Shown piece after piece: positions 17,137-26,727 of a stretch of 59,073 bases of DNA; within the stretch, counting starts at the first letter, position 1; each line of letters begins with the position of its first letter. The stretch is from an uncultured Paracoccaceae bacterium. Lineage in GTDB: Bacteria; Pseudomonadota; Alphaproteobacteria; Rhodobacterales; Rhodobacteraceae. Below the pieces are notes generated by a model, which searched no databases, was not told the DNA's origin, and saw only the letters and a list, made by a program, of their open reading frames with translations. The stretch covers positions 1 to 59,073 of the forward strand of contig CANLDA010000021.1 in NCBI GenBank assembly GCA_947489325.1. Reading direction: 5' to 3'. The position numbers and the translations under genes are program-made.

Positions 17137-17694
17137 TTACAGTGGCATCCCCGAGAGTTTTGCGACCAACTCGGCCAATTTTCGGGCGCCAAACTTGCGT
17201 AAAAGCCGCGCGCGATATTCCTCGACTGTGCGATAGCTAAGGCCTAATTCCAGCCCGACCTCTTTGGAGGTGAGACCCCGACAAGTCAGAATGGCCACTT
17301 CGCGTTCGCGTTGGGTCAAAGACACCATAGGGCGTTCATCCGATAGGTCGGCAAACGTCCAGACGCCACATTGAAATGGATTGTTCGGGCTTAAGGATTG
17401 CCCGCGTACCCGACACCAAAACAGACTGCCGTCGCGGCGACGCATGATACGTTCATCATGATGGCGCCCAGTGGCTTGCATGGCTGTGCGCACGCGTTCA
17501 CCAATGGTCTGGAAATCCTCTTCAGATGCGTAAAATTCGGCCAAAGACACGTTGGCACAGGCGACGGGGTCTTCTTGAAACATCTCGCCAAATGCCTGAT
17601 TGACGACCCGGATGATCCGGTTTTCCAAAATGCACAGGCCGATTGGGGCATTTTCAAAGGCAAGTGTTTGCAAGTCCATAGCCGCAGAATGCAC
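17137..17694 (-). CDS. PAS-LuxR family transcriptional regulator
   Basis: A 185-residue protein. A PAS domain (about residues 8-120; FENAPIGLCILEN, DGSLFWCRVRGQSLS) precedes a LuxR/FixJ-type helix-turn-helix (LTQREREVAILTCRGLTSKEVGLELGLSYRTVEEYRARLLRKFGARKLAELVAKL). The PAS domain may bind a small ligand or cofactor; nothing in the sequence identifies it. M6 (MDLQTLAF) is an alternative start. It lies between the scoAB operon and accB on the same strand; a target is not obvious, but proximity makes either unit possible. Confidence 0.85.
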   Translation of the reverse strand: MHSAAMDLQTLAFENAPIGLCILENRIIRVVNQAFGEMFQEDPVACANVSLAEFYASEEDFQTIGERVRTAMQATGRHHDERIMRRRDGSLFWCRVRGQSLSPNNPFQCGVWTFADLSDERPMVSLTQREREVAILTCRGLTSKEVGLELGLSYRTVEEYRARLLRKFGARKLAELVAKLSGMPL

Positions 17695-17784
17695 CGTTTG
17701 AGCAGTACTCTCAAGCCCATGTAAAAGATGCCAAAAGAAAAGCCCGACGCGAAGGCCGAGCTGATCAGGTGAGATATGTTAAGA

Positions 17785-18414
17785 TCAGTTGACGATCTTG
17801 GCTTGTGTGGCGGCACGCAACTCATCCTCGGTGACGCCCTCGGCGGTCTCGACAATTTTCAAACCACCATCGACGACGTCCAGAACACCTAGGTTGGTGA
17901 TGATGCGATCCACCACGGATTTGCCGGTTAGGGGCAGGGTGCATTCACGCAAGACCTTGCTGTCGCCATGTTTATTGGTGTGATCCATGACCACGACCAC
18001 ACGGCCCACACCGGCAACAAGGTCCATCGCACCACCCATCCCTTTAACGAGCTTGCCGGGAATCATCCAATTGGCCAGATCGCCGTTTTCTGCCACTTCC
18101 ATTGCGCCTAAAATTGCCATGGCGATCTTGCCGCCGCGGATCATCGCAAAAGATTGTGCGCTGTCAAAATAGGCTGTCTGGGGCAATTCCGTAATGGTCT
18201 GTTTGCCCGCATTGATCAGGTCAGGATCTTCTTCGCCTTCATATGGAAAAGGGCCCATTCCCAGCATGCCGTTTTCAGATTGTAGCGTGACTTCGACGCC
18301 CTCGGGGATGTAATTTGACACCAGCGTTGGGATGCCAATACCAAGGTTCACGTACCAACCATCCTGAAGTTCCTGTGCCGCGCGCGCGGCCATTTGATTG
18401 CGATCCCAAGGCAT
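17785..18414 (-). CDS. scoB: 3-oxoacid CoA-transferase subunit B
   Basis: A 209-residue subunit of succinyl-CoA:3-ketoacid CoA-transferase (or a related acyl-CoA:acetoacetate transferase), used in ketone-body and polyhydroxybutyrate carbon turnover. It carries the catalytic Glu in [16 protein letters not shown] (about residue 51) and the GGAMDLVAG and [23 protein letters not shown] blocks. The start codon overlaps the stop of subunit A (TAATG), and GGAGGT lies inside the end of the A gene, so translation is coupled. Confidence 0.93.
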   Translation of the reverse strand: MPWDRNQMAARAAQELQDGWYVNLGIGIPTLVSNYIPEGVEVTLQSENGMLGMGPFPYEGEEDPDLINAGKQTITELPQTAYFDSAQSFAMIRGGKIAMAILGAMEVAENGDLANWMIPGKLVKGMGGAMDLVAGVGRVVVVMDHTNKHGDSKVLRECTLPLTGKSVVDRIITNLGVLDVVDGGLKIVETAEGVTEDELRAATQAKIVN

Positions 18415-19136
18415 TAGGAGACCTCCTTTTGACGGACGGTGCGTTGTTCGATGCGTTTTTCATGGGTGCCCTGAACGATGCGGTTTACATAGATGCCGGG
18501 CAGGTGAATGCTGTCGGGATCAAGGCTCCCGGTGGGGACAATTTCCTCGACCTCTGCAATGCAGATTTTTCCACAAGTTGCAGCAGGCGCGTTGAAATTT
18601 CGCGCGGTTTTGCGGAACACCAAATTGCCAGTGGCATCAGCTTTCCAAGCTTTCACAATGGCAATATCTGCAAATATGCCTTCTTCCATGATGTAGGTTT
18701 CCGCCTGCCCATCTGGACCCGTGGGAAAATCCTTGTGCTCTTTGTTTTCAGCAATCACGGTGCCGACACCCGTTTTGGTGTAAAACCCGGGAATACCTGC
18801 GCCACCTGCACGCATGCGCTCGGCCAACGTGCCTTGAGGGTTGAATTCGAGTTCCAACTCGCCCGACAGATATTGACGCATGAATTCGGCGTTTTCACCG
18901 ACATAGGACGAGATCATCTTTTTCACCTGCTTGGTTTGCAGCAGGATACCGATGCCAAAGTCATCCACGCCAGCATTGTTGGACGCGAAGACAAGATTTT
19001 GCGTGCCAGCTTCTTTGATGGCTTGCAGCAGAAGTTCCGGAATACCGCAGAGACCAAAGCCCCCGGCAGCAATGAACATGCCGTCATGCAACAGACCATC
19101 AAGGGCCTCGGTTGCGGATGGATAGATTTTCTTCAT
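18414..19136 (-). CDS. scoA: 3-oxoacid CoA-transferase subunit A
   Basis: A 240-residue alpha subunit. The CoA-binding loop is [16 protein letters not shown] (about residues 25-40); also present are [15 protein letters not shown], the [21 protein letters not shown] block and [27 protein letters not shown], all typical of SCOT-A. The pair A-B is encoded in the usual order with a 1-nt overlap. Substrate specificity (acetoacetate or 3-oxoadipate) cannot be settled from the sequence; overall appearance favours succinyl-CoA:acetoacetate. Confidence 0.93.
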   Translation of the reverse strand: MKKIYPSATEALDGLLHDGMFIAAGGFGLCGIPELLLQAIKEAGTQNLVFASNNAGVDDFGIGILLQTKQVKKMISSYVGENAEFMRQYLSGELELEFNPQGTLAERMRAGGAGIPGFYTKTGVGTVIAENKEHKDFPTGPDGQAETYIMEEGIFADIAIVKAWKADATGNLVFRKTARNFNAPAATCGKICIAEVEEIVPTGSLDPDSIHLPGIYVNRIVQGTHEKRIEQRTVRQKEVS

Positions 19137-19314
19137 CGGCCACTCTCCCTGAATTTCGAGTTGATCAGGTTGTGGCGGGGGCTATCGGTTAAGTCAATGA
19201 ATGGGGGGATTGCGCGTATTACTACGGGGCGGGTTTACAGATGGTACGTTGATGGCGTGCCGGGGTGTTTGCGTGCCCGCCACGCAGGTCCATAAAGGAT
19301 GTCTCCAAACAAGG

Positions 19315-19335
19315 AAAAAGGGGGCCTTGCCCCCC
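19315..19335 (-). terminator. Rho-independent terminator of topA
   Basis: Read on the minus strand, GGGGGC and GCCCCC pair around AAG, followed by TTTTT. It lies about 45 nt beyond the topA stop and separates topA from the scoAB operon. Confidence 0.85.
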
Positions 19336-19379
19336 TTGCCAGATGGTCTGACACCCCAGATATCTGTGCCAAGAAAAAT

Positions 19380-21905
19380 CTATTTCTTGGCTTTCTTGGC
19401 GGGGGCCTTTTTCTTTGCGGTTTTGCGCTTGGTGCCTTTTTTGGCAGCCTTTTCATTGACCAGTTCAATCGCTTGTTCCACGGTCAGATCAGCGGGTTCA
19501 ATGTCTTTGGGCAGGGTCGCGTTGACCTTTTCCCATTTGACATATGGCCCATAGCGCCCATCCATGACGTTCATGGCACCGCCATCGGGATGCTCGCCCA
19601 ACTCTTTGAGTGGTGCAGCTGCGGCAGCACGTCCTTGGCCGCGTGATGCGGCCTTTTTGGCAAGCTCTTCGACAGCGCGGTTCATGCCGATGGTAAAGAC
19701 GTCATCGACCTCTTTGATATTGGCATAAAGGCGGTCGTGTTTCACATAGGGGCCATAACGTCCAATGCCTGCCTCGACCATCACGCCATCTTCGGGGTGG
19801 GGGCCGATTTCGCGGGGCAGGGACAAAAGCATTAGGGCCTTTTCAAGGTCTAGATCTTCCTGTGACCACCCTTTGGGCAGGCTTGCACGTGGGGGTTTTT
19901 TATTGTCTTCAGTTGGCTCGCCGCGTTGCACATAAGGGCCAAAACGACCTTTTTTCAACGAAATCTCATCGCCGGCATCTTCGCCAAGGACGCGATCACC
20001 TGTGTCGTCAGCATCGCCACTGATCGGGCGGGTGTAACGGCATTCAGGATAGTTGCCGCACCCCACGAATCCGCCAGTACGCGAGGTTTTCAGATGCAGT
20101 TGACCAACGCCGCATTTTGGGCAAACGCGTGGGTCTGATCCGTCTTCGCGTGGTGGGTAAAGCTGCGGAGCAAGGGCTGCATCCAACTTATCCAACACTT
20201 CGGTGATGCGCAGTTCGGACGTTTCCGAAATCGCTGCGGAAAAATCGCGCCAGAATTGGCCCAGAACGTCCTTATAGTCACGCTCACCTGCACTGACGTC
20301 ATCCAGTTTTGTCTCAAGGTTGGCCGTGAATTCATAGCCGACGTATTGGCGAAAGAAATTCAGCAAAAAGATCGTAACAATGCGGCCTTTTTCCTCGGGG
20401 ATAAGGCGGTTTTTGTCTTTGCGGACGTATTCGCGATCCTGAATCGTGGTCACGACTGATGCATAGGTAGAGGGGCGGCCGATGCCCAGCTCTTCCATAC
20501 GTTTGACAAGCGTCGCCTCAGTGTAACGTGGGGGCGGCTGGGTGAAATGCTGTTCTGGTGTGACAGTGCGTTTATCTGCGGCCTCGCCCTGCATGATTTG
20601 GGGCAGACGTTTATCGTCGTCATCTACCACAGTGTCGTCGCGACCCTCTTCGTAGACGCGCATGAACCCATCAAACAGCACAACCTGACCGGTGGCACGC
20701 AGTCCAACCTGACCATCCTGCGAGCCGATCTCGACCGTGGTGCGTTCCATACGCGCGGCTTCCATTTGGCAGGCGATGGTGCGTTTCCAGATCAGATCAT
20801 ACAGCTTGCGTTGATCATCATCGGTAACCTTGAGCGCCTTGGCGTCGCGCGTCAATTCGGTGGGACGGATACATTCGTGCGCTTCTTGGGCGTTCTTGGC
20901 TTTGTTTTTATAGATGCGCGGGCTGGAAGGCACGTATTCCGCACCATAGCGTTCTGCGATGGCGTCACGGGTGGCGGTCACGGCCTCAGGAGCCATGTCG
21001 ATGCCGTCGGTTCGCATATAGGTGATATAGCCTGCTTCATACAGACGTTGTGCAGCACTCATGGTCTGACGTGCACCCATGCCGAATTTACGGCTGGCCT
21101 CTTGTTGCAAGGTCGATGTCATGAAGGGCGCGGCAGGGTTGCGATTGGCCGGGCGTGCCTCAACCGAAGTGATGGACAGATCGCGGCTGTGGATGGCTTG
21201 AACGGCCAATTCTGCGGCGGTGCTGTCTTTCAGGCTGTGTTTTTCAAGCTTTTCGCCGGCGAGCATTGTCAGGCGTGCTTCGTACTCTTGACCACGTGGG
21301 GTGCCAAGGACGGCCTTTACGGACCAATATTCCTGATTGTTAAACGCCTCGATCTCCATCTCGCGTTCAACGATCAGACGTAGACACACAGATTGCACAC
21401 GACCTGCCGAACGCGCGCCGGGCAGTTTGCGCCACAAAACGGGCGACAGGTTAAAGCCCACCAGATAATCCAGCGCGCGGCGGGCCAGATAGGCCTCGAC
21501 CAGTGGCTCATCCACTTGGCGCGGATTTTGCATCGCCTCGGTCACGGCAGTTTTGGTGATGGCGTTGAACACAACACGGCTGACGGGCGTGTCCTTTTTG
21601 ATCGCGCGGCGCTTGCGCAATGTTTCTTCAAGGTGCCAGCTGATCGCCTCTCCTTCGCGATCGGGGTCGGTTGCGAGGATCAGTTCATTGTCGTCTTTCA
21701 GAGCATCCGCGATGGCCTTGACGTGTTTGCGGCTGTCGGTGCCGACCTCCCATGTCATGGCAAAATCGGCATCTGGGTCAACCGATCCATCCTTGGGGGG
21801 CAAGTCACGCACGTGGCCGTATGACGCCAGAACCGTATAGTTGGATCCCAGATATTTATTGATGGTTTTCGCTTTGGCTGGGGACTCGACAACAACGACG
21901 GGCAT
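19380..21905 (-). CDS. topA: DNA topoisomerase I
   Basis: An 841-residue type IA topoisomerase that relaxes negative supercoils. The TOPRIM domain begins MPVVVVESPAKAKTINKYLG and holds the acidic DPDREGEAISWH (80-91). The catalytic Tyr is Y296 in YITYMRTDG. The C-terminal half has one clear Cys4 zinc motif (CPKCGVGQLHLK...GCGNYPECRY, near residue 600) followed by GRYGPY-containing Topo C-terminal repeats, and the protein ends in a Lys/Ala-rich tail (about 20 residues with KKKAPAKKAKK) that probably contacts DNA. The gene lies 110 nt downstream of dprA. Confidence 0.96.
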   Translation of the reverse strand: MPVVVVESPAKAKTINKYLGSNYTVLASYGHVRDLPPKDGSVDPDADFAMTWEVGTDSRKHVKAIADALKDDNELILATDPDREGEAISWHLEETLRKRRAIKKDTPVSRVVFNAITKTAVTEAMQNPRQVDEPLVEAYLARRALDYLVGFNLSPVLWRKLPGARSAGRVQSVCLRLIVEREMEIEAFNNQEYWSVKAVLGTPRGQEYEARLTMLAGEKLEKHSLKDSTAAELAVQAIHSRDLSITSVEARPANRNPAAPFMTSTLQQEASRKFGMGARQTMSAAQRLYEAGYITYMRTDGIDMAPEAVTATRDAIAERYGAEYVPSSPRIYKNKAKNAQEAHECIRPTELTRDAKALKVTDDDQRKLYDLIWKRTIACQMEAARMERTTVEIGSQDGQVGLRATGQVVLFDGFMRVYEEGRDDTVVDDDDKRLPQIMQGEAADKRTVTPEQHFTQPPPRYTEATLVKRMEELGIGRPSTYASVVTTIQDREYVRKDKNRLIPEEKGRIVTIFLLNFFRQYVGYEFTANLETKLDDVSAGERDYKDVLGQFWRDFSAAISETSELRITEVLDKLDAALAPQLYPPREDGSDPRVCPKCGVGQLHLKTSRTGGFVGCGNYPECRYTRPISGDADDTGDRVLGEDAGDEISLKKGRFGPYVQRGEPTEDNKKPPRASLPKGWSQEDLDLEKALMLLSLPREIGPHPEDGVMVEAGIGRYGPYVKHDRLYANIKEVDDVFTIGMNRAVEELAKKAASRGQGRAAAAAPLKELGEHPDGGAMNVMDGRYGPYVKWEKVNATLPKDIEPADLTVEQAIELVNEKAAKKGTKRKTAKKKAPAKKAKK

Positions 21906-22015
21906 TCAATTTCCTCTCGACTCGGATTGCTCGGTCTTATGGTGGGCAAAAATGTGGTGTGAAAGGGGATAATGTCAATCGCGATGATTTTTCACAGGTT
22001 TGAGAGGTGGTTTGT

Positions 22016-23158
22016 TCAGGTTTTGCACAAAAGACCGCCGGACCGTCGTATGATTTCACCTTCAAGTTCCAGATCGATCAATACTGGGGTGATTTGGTTG
22101 GCGGATACATTGAGATCGCGGATCAATTGATCTTCGGCGACAGGCGAGGGCCCAAGACGTTTGAGAATTTGCGTATGAAGCTGTGCCGTTTCGCGCAGGG
22201 TTCGCTTGGGCTTTGAGGACGTTGAGGCGGCGGCGGTCGGCGCAGGACGGGGTGTTTGGGCCGCGGGTGGGCCCAAGGCGGTCACCACATCCTCGGCATT
22301 GCGGATCAAGCTTGCGCCGTCACGGATCAACATATTGCAGCCAGCGGCACGTGCATCAAAGGGATGGCCAGGAACGGCCAAAACCTCGCGCCCTTGATCA
22401 AGCGCATTGCGCGCAGTGATCAAACTGCCAGACCGGGCAGCGGCCTCAACCACGACAACGGCGCGCGACAGGCCTGACACAATGCGGTTGCGGGCTGGAA
22501 AATGACGCGCCTGTGGCTGAAGCCCCATAGGTTGTTCGGTGAGGATTAGGCCCTGAGCTGCGATTTCATGGGCAAGGGAGGTGTTTTCCGATGGGTAGAT
22601 CACATCCAAACCCCCAGCGAATACTGCAATGGTTCCAGTTTCAATGACCGCACTGTGAGCAGCGGCATCAATTCCGCGCGCAAGCCCCGAGACTATGACA
22701 TGCCCCAGCGCGCCCAAATCACGTGCCAATGCACGGGCCATGCGGGTGCCAAGCGAAGACGCATTGCGCGCACCCACAAGGGCGATTTTTGGACGGCATA
22801 ATAGAGACACGTCCCCATAGGCCCAAAGGATTGGTGGTGCGTCAGAGAGTTCCGCCAAATCCGCAGGGTAAACCGGATCGCCAATGCAAATCATTTTGGC
22901 CCCAAAGGCATCCGCCGCGCGCAGCTCTGTCTCGACAACAGCTTCGGGGCAGATTTGATAGCTCTTAACCCCAGCGGCGCGGGCAATGTCGGGCAATGCA
23001 TTCAGGGCAGCCTGTGCATCGCCATGTTCCGCCATCAATTTATGAAACGTCGTCGGCCCCACCCGACGAGACCGCAAAAGACGGAGCCACGAATATCGAA
23101 ATTCTTCCGTGGTGGGTGGGAGTTTGGGGTGAGTGGAAGAAAAGAGGTCTTCGGTCAT
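22016..23158 (-). CDS. dprA: DNA-processing protein DprA
   Basis: A 380-residue protein that binds incoming single-stranded DNA and loads RecA during natural transformation. An N-terminal SAM-like helical domain (about residues 20-80) is followed by the Rossmann-fold core (VGARNASSLGTRMARALARDL, SGLARGIDAAAHSAVIETGTIAVFAGGLDVIYPSEN, GLSRAVVVVEAAARSGSLITARNALDQGREVLAVPG) and a C-terminal winged-helix domain (residues about 315-378; VAEDQLIRDLNVSANQITPVLIDLELEGEI) of the kind common in alphaproteobacteria. It shares orientation with topA downstream and tldD upstream. Confidence 0.94.
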   Translation of the reverse strand: MTEDLFSSTHPKLPPTTEEFRYSWLRLLRSRRVGPTTFHKLMAEHGDAQAALNALPDIARAAGVKSYQICPEAVVETELRAADAFGAKMICIGDPVYPADLAELSDAPPILWAYGDVSLLCRPKIALVGARNASSLGTRMARALARDLGALGHVIVSGLARGIDAAAHSAVIETGTIAVFAGGLDVIYPSENTSLAHEIAAQGLILTEQPMGLQPQARHFPARNRIVSGLSRAVVVVEAAARSGSLITARNALDQGREVLAVPGHPFDARAAGCNMLIRDGASLIRNAEDVVTALGPPAAQTPRPAPTAAASTSSKPKRTLRETAQLHTQILKRLGPSPVAEDQLIRDLNVSANQITPVLIDLELEGEIIRRSGGLLCKT

Positions 23159-23264
23159 CCGTGGCTCCGCCTGCTTGCAGAATCATTTCTATGTGCAGGT
23201 GGTTAACGGGTGGTAAACCAAAGCCTCTTTCTGTGGCGTTAGATGAAAAATTTCTTCAATTGCG

Positions 23265-24686
23265 TCAGGTTGCCGATCCGCCCACGGTCAAACCATCCAT
23301 CAAAACGGTGGGTTGCCCCACGCCAACAGGTACCCACTGGCCCGCTTTGCCGCAATTGCCCATGCCCGGATCAAGCGCCATGTCATTACCCAAGGCGCGG
23401 ATTTGCGTCATCGCCGTCGCCCCGTCTCCGATCAGGGTGGCTCCTTTGACCGCCGCGCCGATCTTGCCGTTTTCAACGCGATAGGCCTCGGTGCAGGAAA
23501 ACACAAACTTTCCATTGGTGATGTCCACTTGACCGCCACCAAACCCAACAGCGTAAATTCCGTCCTTCAGGGAGGCGACCAAATCAGCAGGATCTGTATC
23601 GCCGCCTTCCATATAGGTGTTGGTCATGCGCGGCATGGGCGCATGGGCGTAACTTTCGCGCCTCCCGTTGCCTGTGGGATCAACCCCCATCAAGCGCGCA
23701 TTTTGGCGGTCCTGCATGTAGCCCACCAAGATGCCATCTTCGATCAACACATTGCGCCCGGACGGGGTGCCCTCGTCATCCACAGTGATGGAGCCACGCC
23801 GATCTGGGATCGTGCCATCATCCACCACAGTTACGCCACGCGAGGCAACTTGTTCGCCCACGCGGCCTGAAAAATTAGAGCTGCCTTTGCGATTGAAATC
23901 ACCTTCAAGGCCATGGCCGACGGCCTCGTGCAACAAAATTCCGGGCCAGCCGGGACCAAGCACAACCTCCATCGGGCCAGCAGGGGCGGGGACAGCATCC
24001 AGATTGACCAAGGCAATGCGCAATGCCTCGCGCGCCTTGGCTTGCCAGTCGGATGCGGCAATCAATCCATCCAACCCCAAACGTCCACCTCCGCCGGCGG
24101 TGCCCGTTTCGCGGCGGCCATCCTGTTCGACAATGACTGACACATTCACCCGCGTCATCGGGCGGGTGTCTTCGATGCGTTCGCCATCCGGGCGTAGAAT
24201 CACCACCTCTTGGTGGCTGGCGGCCAATGTCGCGCTGACCTGCACAACGCGCGGATCCAAATCACGGGCAAACGCATCAATTTCGCGCAGGGTTTCGATT
24301 TTGACAGGGAAAGAGGCCCCGGCGATCGGATCGTTATCTGTGTAAAGGCGGCGATTCGTGCGCTTTGGCCCTGCGGCCAGCGTGCCGCCACCATCGCCAA
24401 CTGCCAGACGTGCGGTTTCCACCGCGCGACGCAGGGCAGATTCGCTGATTTCACTGGAATGGGCGTATCCGGCGACCTCTCCATTGACCGCGCGCAGGCC
24501 AAAACCCTCGGATGCATCGTAACTTGCGGTCTTGATACGACCATCATCCAGCACCAAACCCTCGGAACGGCGGCGTTCTAAAAACAGCTCGCCATCTTCT
24601 GCACCTGCGGTCGCTTCGCGCAACAATACAAGGGCGCGGGATTCGTCCAGCGTGTCCTCAAAAGGGGTGAATTTGACCTCAGTCAT
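23265..24686 (-). CDS. tldD: Metalloprotease TldD
   Basis: A 473-residue zinc metallopeptidase that with PmbA/TldE forms a barrel degrading unstructured peptides (peptide maturation, antitoxin turnover). The zinc motif HEAVGH is at residues 253-258, followed by GLEGDFNRKGSSNFSGRVGEQVAS, and the C-terminal barrel contains MPRMTNTYMEGGDTDPADL and FSCTEAYRVENGKIG. It is divergent from the cytochrome oxidase operon; an FNR-type box lies 21-34 nt upstream of its start. Confidence 0.93.
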   Translation of the reverse strand: MTEVKFTPFEDTLDESRALVLLREATAGAEDGELFLERRRSEGLVLDDGRIKTASYDASEGFGLRAVNGEVAGYAHSSEISESALRRAVETARLAVGDGGGTLAAGPKRTNRRLYTDNDPIAGASFPVKIETLREIDAFARDLDPRVVQVSATLAASHQEVVILRPDGERIEDTRPMTRVNVSVIVEQDGRRETGTAGGGGRLGLDGLIAASDWQAKAREALRIALVNLDAVPAPAGPMEVVLGPGWPGILLHEAVGHGLEGDFNRKGSSNFSGRVGEQVASRGVTVVDDGTIPDRRGSITVDDEGTPSGRNVLIEDGILVGYMQDRQNARLMGVDPTGNGRRESYAHAPMPRMTNTYMEGGDTDPADLVASLKDGIYAVGFGGGQVDITNGKFVFSCTEAYRVENGKIGAAVKGATLIGDGATAMTQIRALGNDMALDPGMGNCGKAGQWVPVGVGQPTVLMDGLTVGGSAT

Positions 24687-24706
24687 GCCTTTGCCTCCGG
24701 GTGTTT

Positions 24707-24720
24707 TTGATCTAAATCAA
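24707..24720. promoter_or_regulatory. Perfect FnrL/FNR box between tldD and ctaC
   Basis: TTGAT-CTAA-ATCAA matches the FNR-family consensus TTGAT-N4-ATCAA at all ten positions. It lies 21 nt upstream of the tldD start and about 147 nt upstream of ctaC. In Rhodobacterales FnrL represses aa3 oxidase genes or activates anaerobic genes; the position does not tell which promoter is the target. Confidence 0.75.
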
Positions 24721-24740
24721 AAAAAGCGGCTGTTTGCCGC
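24719..24740 (-). terminator. Terminator-like hairpin overlapping the FNR box
   Basis: On the minus strand GCGGC-AAACA-GCCGC is followed by a seven-T run that merges with the FNR box. It could stop leftward transcription entering tldD from the oxidase promoter region, or act as a leader attenuator. No gene lies directly upstream for it to terminate. Confidence 0.5.
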
Positions 24741-24866
24741 AAGCTTATTCCTTTATCTGAGCGTCAGAATATGGTTCAAAGCACCGACAAAACAATGGGA
24801 TTCAGCACAATCGTGATGATTTCCCCCCGAATTAACGACGAATAACGCAACCGATCAGGGTGACAC

Positions 24867-25706
24867 ATGCGAACTCTCTCGACCCTCATGGGCCTTATGG
24901 CAGCATTCACCGCACTTCCCGCAATGGCGCAGGAAGTCGAAACTATTGGCAAGCCGGTAGACGGAAAAATGGGCTGGCAGCCTGCCGCTACCGAACTGGC
25001 CCGTGACATTCAAAGCCTGGATTATATGATCCTCGTGATTATCACGGCGATTGTCATCTTTGTGGCAGGACTTTTGGTGTACTGTATTGTGCGCTTTAAC
25101 CGCCGCGCTAATCCAAACCCTTCCAGCTTTACCCACAATTCCCCACTGGAAATTGCATGGACACTGGGCCCAATTCTGGTTCTGGTGTTTATCGGCGCTT
25201 TTTCATTGCCGGTTCTGTTCAAGCAACAGGAAATTCCCGAAGGCGACATCACCATCAAGGTCACTGGGTATCAGTGGTATTGGGGTTATGAATACGTCGA
25301 TGACGGTTTTGAGTTTGAAAGCTTCATGCTTGGCCGTAACGCGCTGGAAGAAAACGGGTATGGCAAAGATGAATACCTTTTGGCGACCGATACCAAGGTT
25401 GTTGTACCTGTAAACAAAATTATTGTGATGCAACTGACAGGTGCGGACGTGATCCACAGCTGGACCATTCCAGCGTTTGGCGTAAAGCAAGACGCGGTTC
25501 CCGGTCGTCTGGCAGAACTGTGGTTCAAAGCCGAAAAAGAGGGCATCTATTTTGGCCAGTGCTCTGAACTTTGCGGCAAGGATCACTCTTATATGCCGAT
25601 CACTGTTCAGGTCGTCAGTGAAGAGGCCTATGCCGCTTGGTTGGAAGAGGCCAAGGCAGAATACGCCGAAGGCCCCAGCACCATTAAGGTTGCATCCGCT
25701 GAATAA
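24867..25706 (+). CDS. ctaC: Cytochrome c oxidase subunit II
   Basis: A 279-residue CuA subunit of aa3-type oxidase. The signal peptide ([21 protein letters not shown]) is followed by two membrane helices (about residues 50-75 and 92-118) and a periplasmic cupredoxin domain. The CuA ligands H197 (DVIHSW), C232, E234, C236, H240 and M243 ([13 protein letters not shown]) and the aromatic electron-entry patch YQWYWGYEY are all present. It is the first gene of the cta cluster; subunit I is encoded elsewhere, as usual in this order. Confidence 0.97.
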   Translation: MRTLSTLMGLMAAFTALPAMAQEVETIGKPVDGKMGWQPAATELARDIQSLDYMILVIITAIVIFVAGLLVYCIVRFNRRANPNPSSFTHNSPLEIAWTLGPILVLVFIGAFSLPVLFKQQEIPEGDITIKVTGYQWYWGYEYVDDGFEFESFMLGRNALEENGYGKDEYLLATDTKVVVPVNKIIVMQLTGADVIHSWTIPAFGVKQDAVPGRLAELWFKAEKEGIYFGQCSELCGKDHSYMPITVQVVSEEAYAAWLEEAKAEYAEGPSTIKVASAE

Positions 25707-25707
25707 T

Positions 25708-25769
25708 GCATAAGCTGGGCTTATGCCTGGCTTATAGCAAATCTTGATATGGCGGGCGATCTGCCCGCC
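25708..25769 (+). repeat. Two intercistronic hairpins between ctaC and ctaB
   Basis: GCATAAGC-TGG-GCTTATGC (25708-25726) begins just after the ctaC stop, and GGCGGGC-GATCT-GCCCGCC (25751-25769) precedes the ctaB leader. Neither has a T-run, so they are more likely mRNA-stabilising or processing structures than terminators. Confidence 0.55.
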
Positions 25770-25787
25770 AAATGAACGAGAAGAACC

Positions 25788-26726
25788 ATGAGCGACGCCA
25801 GCATCAATACGCAAGCGCCAGAAGGTGAAGCCTCTTTCGGGGATTACTTTGCCCTTTTGAAGCCGCGCGTCATGTCACTTGTGGTGTTCACAGCAATGGT
25901 GGGGCTGTTGGCTGCCCCTGTGCCGGTCCATCCCATGATCGCCTTTTGTGCCATTTTGTTCATCGCCGTAGGTGGTGGGGCATCCGGTGCGCTGAACATG
26001 TGGTGGGATGCTGACATCGACAGCATTATGAGCCGTACCGCAAAGCGCCCGATTCCTTCGGGCAAAGTCACGGGCGATGAGGCCTTTGCCATTGGCATGA
26101 CGCTTTCGGTATTTGCTGTTGTGATGTTAGGACTTGCTGCGAACTGGCTGGCGGCTGGATTGCTGGCCTTTACGATCTTTTTCTATGTCGTGATCTATAC
26201 GATGTGGCTGAAACGCTGGACCCCGCAGAACATCGTGATTGGTGGCGCGGCGGGTGCGTTTCCTCCGGTGGTTGGTTGGGCTGCTGCGACTGGCGGTGTT
26301 TCCATTGAAAGCGTGCTGATGTTCACGTTGATCTTTATGTGGACCCCGCCACATTTCTGGGCGCTGTGCCTGTTCATGAAGTCTGACTATAAAGACGCAG
26401 GCGTGCCAATGTTGCACGTCACCCATGGACGTCGCGCGACACGCAACCACATTCTGGTTTATACTTTGCTGCTGGCTGCGATTGCCATTGGCATGGCTTT
26501 TACTGGCGTGGGTGGCCCGATCTATCTGGCGATAGCATTGGTGTTGAACGCACTGTTTGTGTTTGGCGCTGTGGCCATCTGGCGTCGCAGCGAAGAGGCA
26601 TCTGAGGCCGACAACCACAAGCGCGAGAGATCATTCTTTGCTTTGTCGTTGCTGTATCTTTTCTTGCATTTCGGCGCGATCTTGGCCGAGGCAACCCTGA
26701 AACCTTATGGACTTGGGGGCTGGTAA
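25788..26726 (+). CDS. ctaB: Protohaem IX farnesyltransferase (haem O synthase)
   Basis: A 312-residue polytopic UbiA-family prenyltransferase that converts haem B to haem O for the oxidase. It carries the first Asp-rich motif in NMWWDADIDSIMSRTAKRPIPSGKV (about residues 66-90), the second region YTMWLKRWTPQNIVIGG and the loop HFWALCLFMKSDYKDAGVPMLHVTHG. About nine hydrophobic helices are visible. It is placed 81 nt after ctaC with an ACGAGAAGAACC leader. Confidence 0.96.
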   Translation: MSDASINTQAPEGEASFGDYFALLKPRVMSLVVFTAMVGLLAAPVPVHPMIAFCAILFIAVGGGASGALNMWWDADIDSIMSRTAKRPIPSGKVTGDEAFAIGMTLSVFAVVMLGLAANWLAAGLLAFTIFFYVVIYTMWLKRWTPQNIVIGGAAGAFPPVVGWAAATGGVSIESVLMFTLIFMWTPPHFWALCLFMKSDYKDAGVPMLHVTHGRRATRNHILVYTLLLAAIAIGMAFTGVGGPIYLAIALVLNALFVFGAVAIWRRSEEASEADNHKRERSFFALSLLYLFLHFGAILAEATLKPYGLGGW

Positions 26727-26727
26727 T

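Noticed and set aside
18315-19295. Plus-strand open frame across scoA and scoB
   Set aside because: It lies opposite two certain coupled genes and shows no protein features of its own.
20547-21383. Plus-strand open frame within topA
   Set aside because: It is a shadow of topA codon usage; no ribosome-binding site or family.
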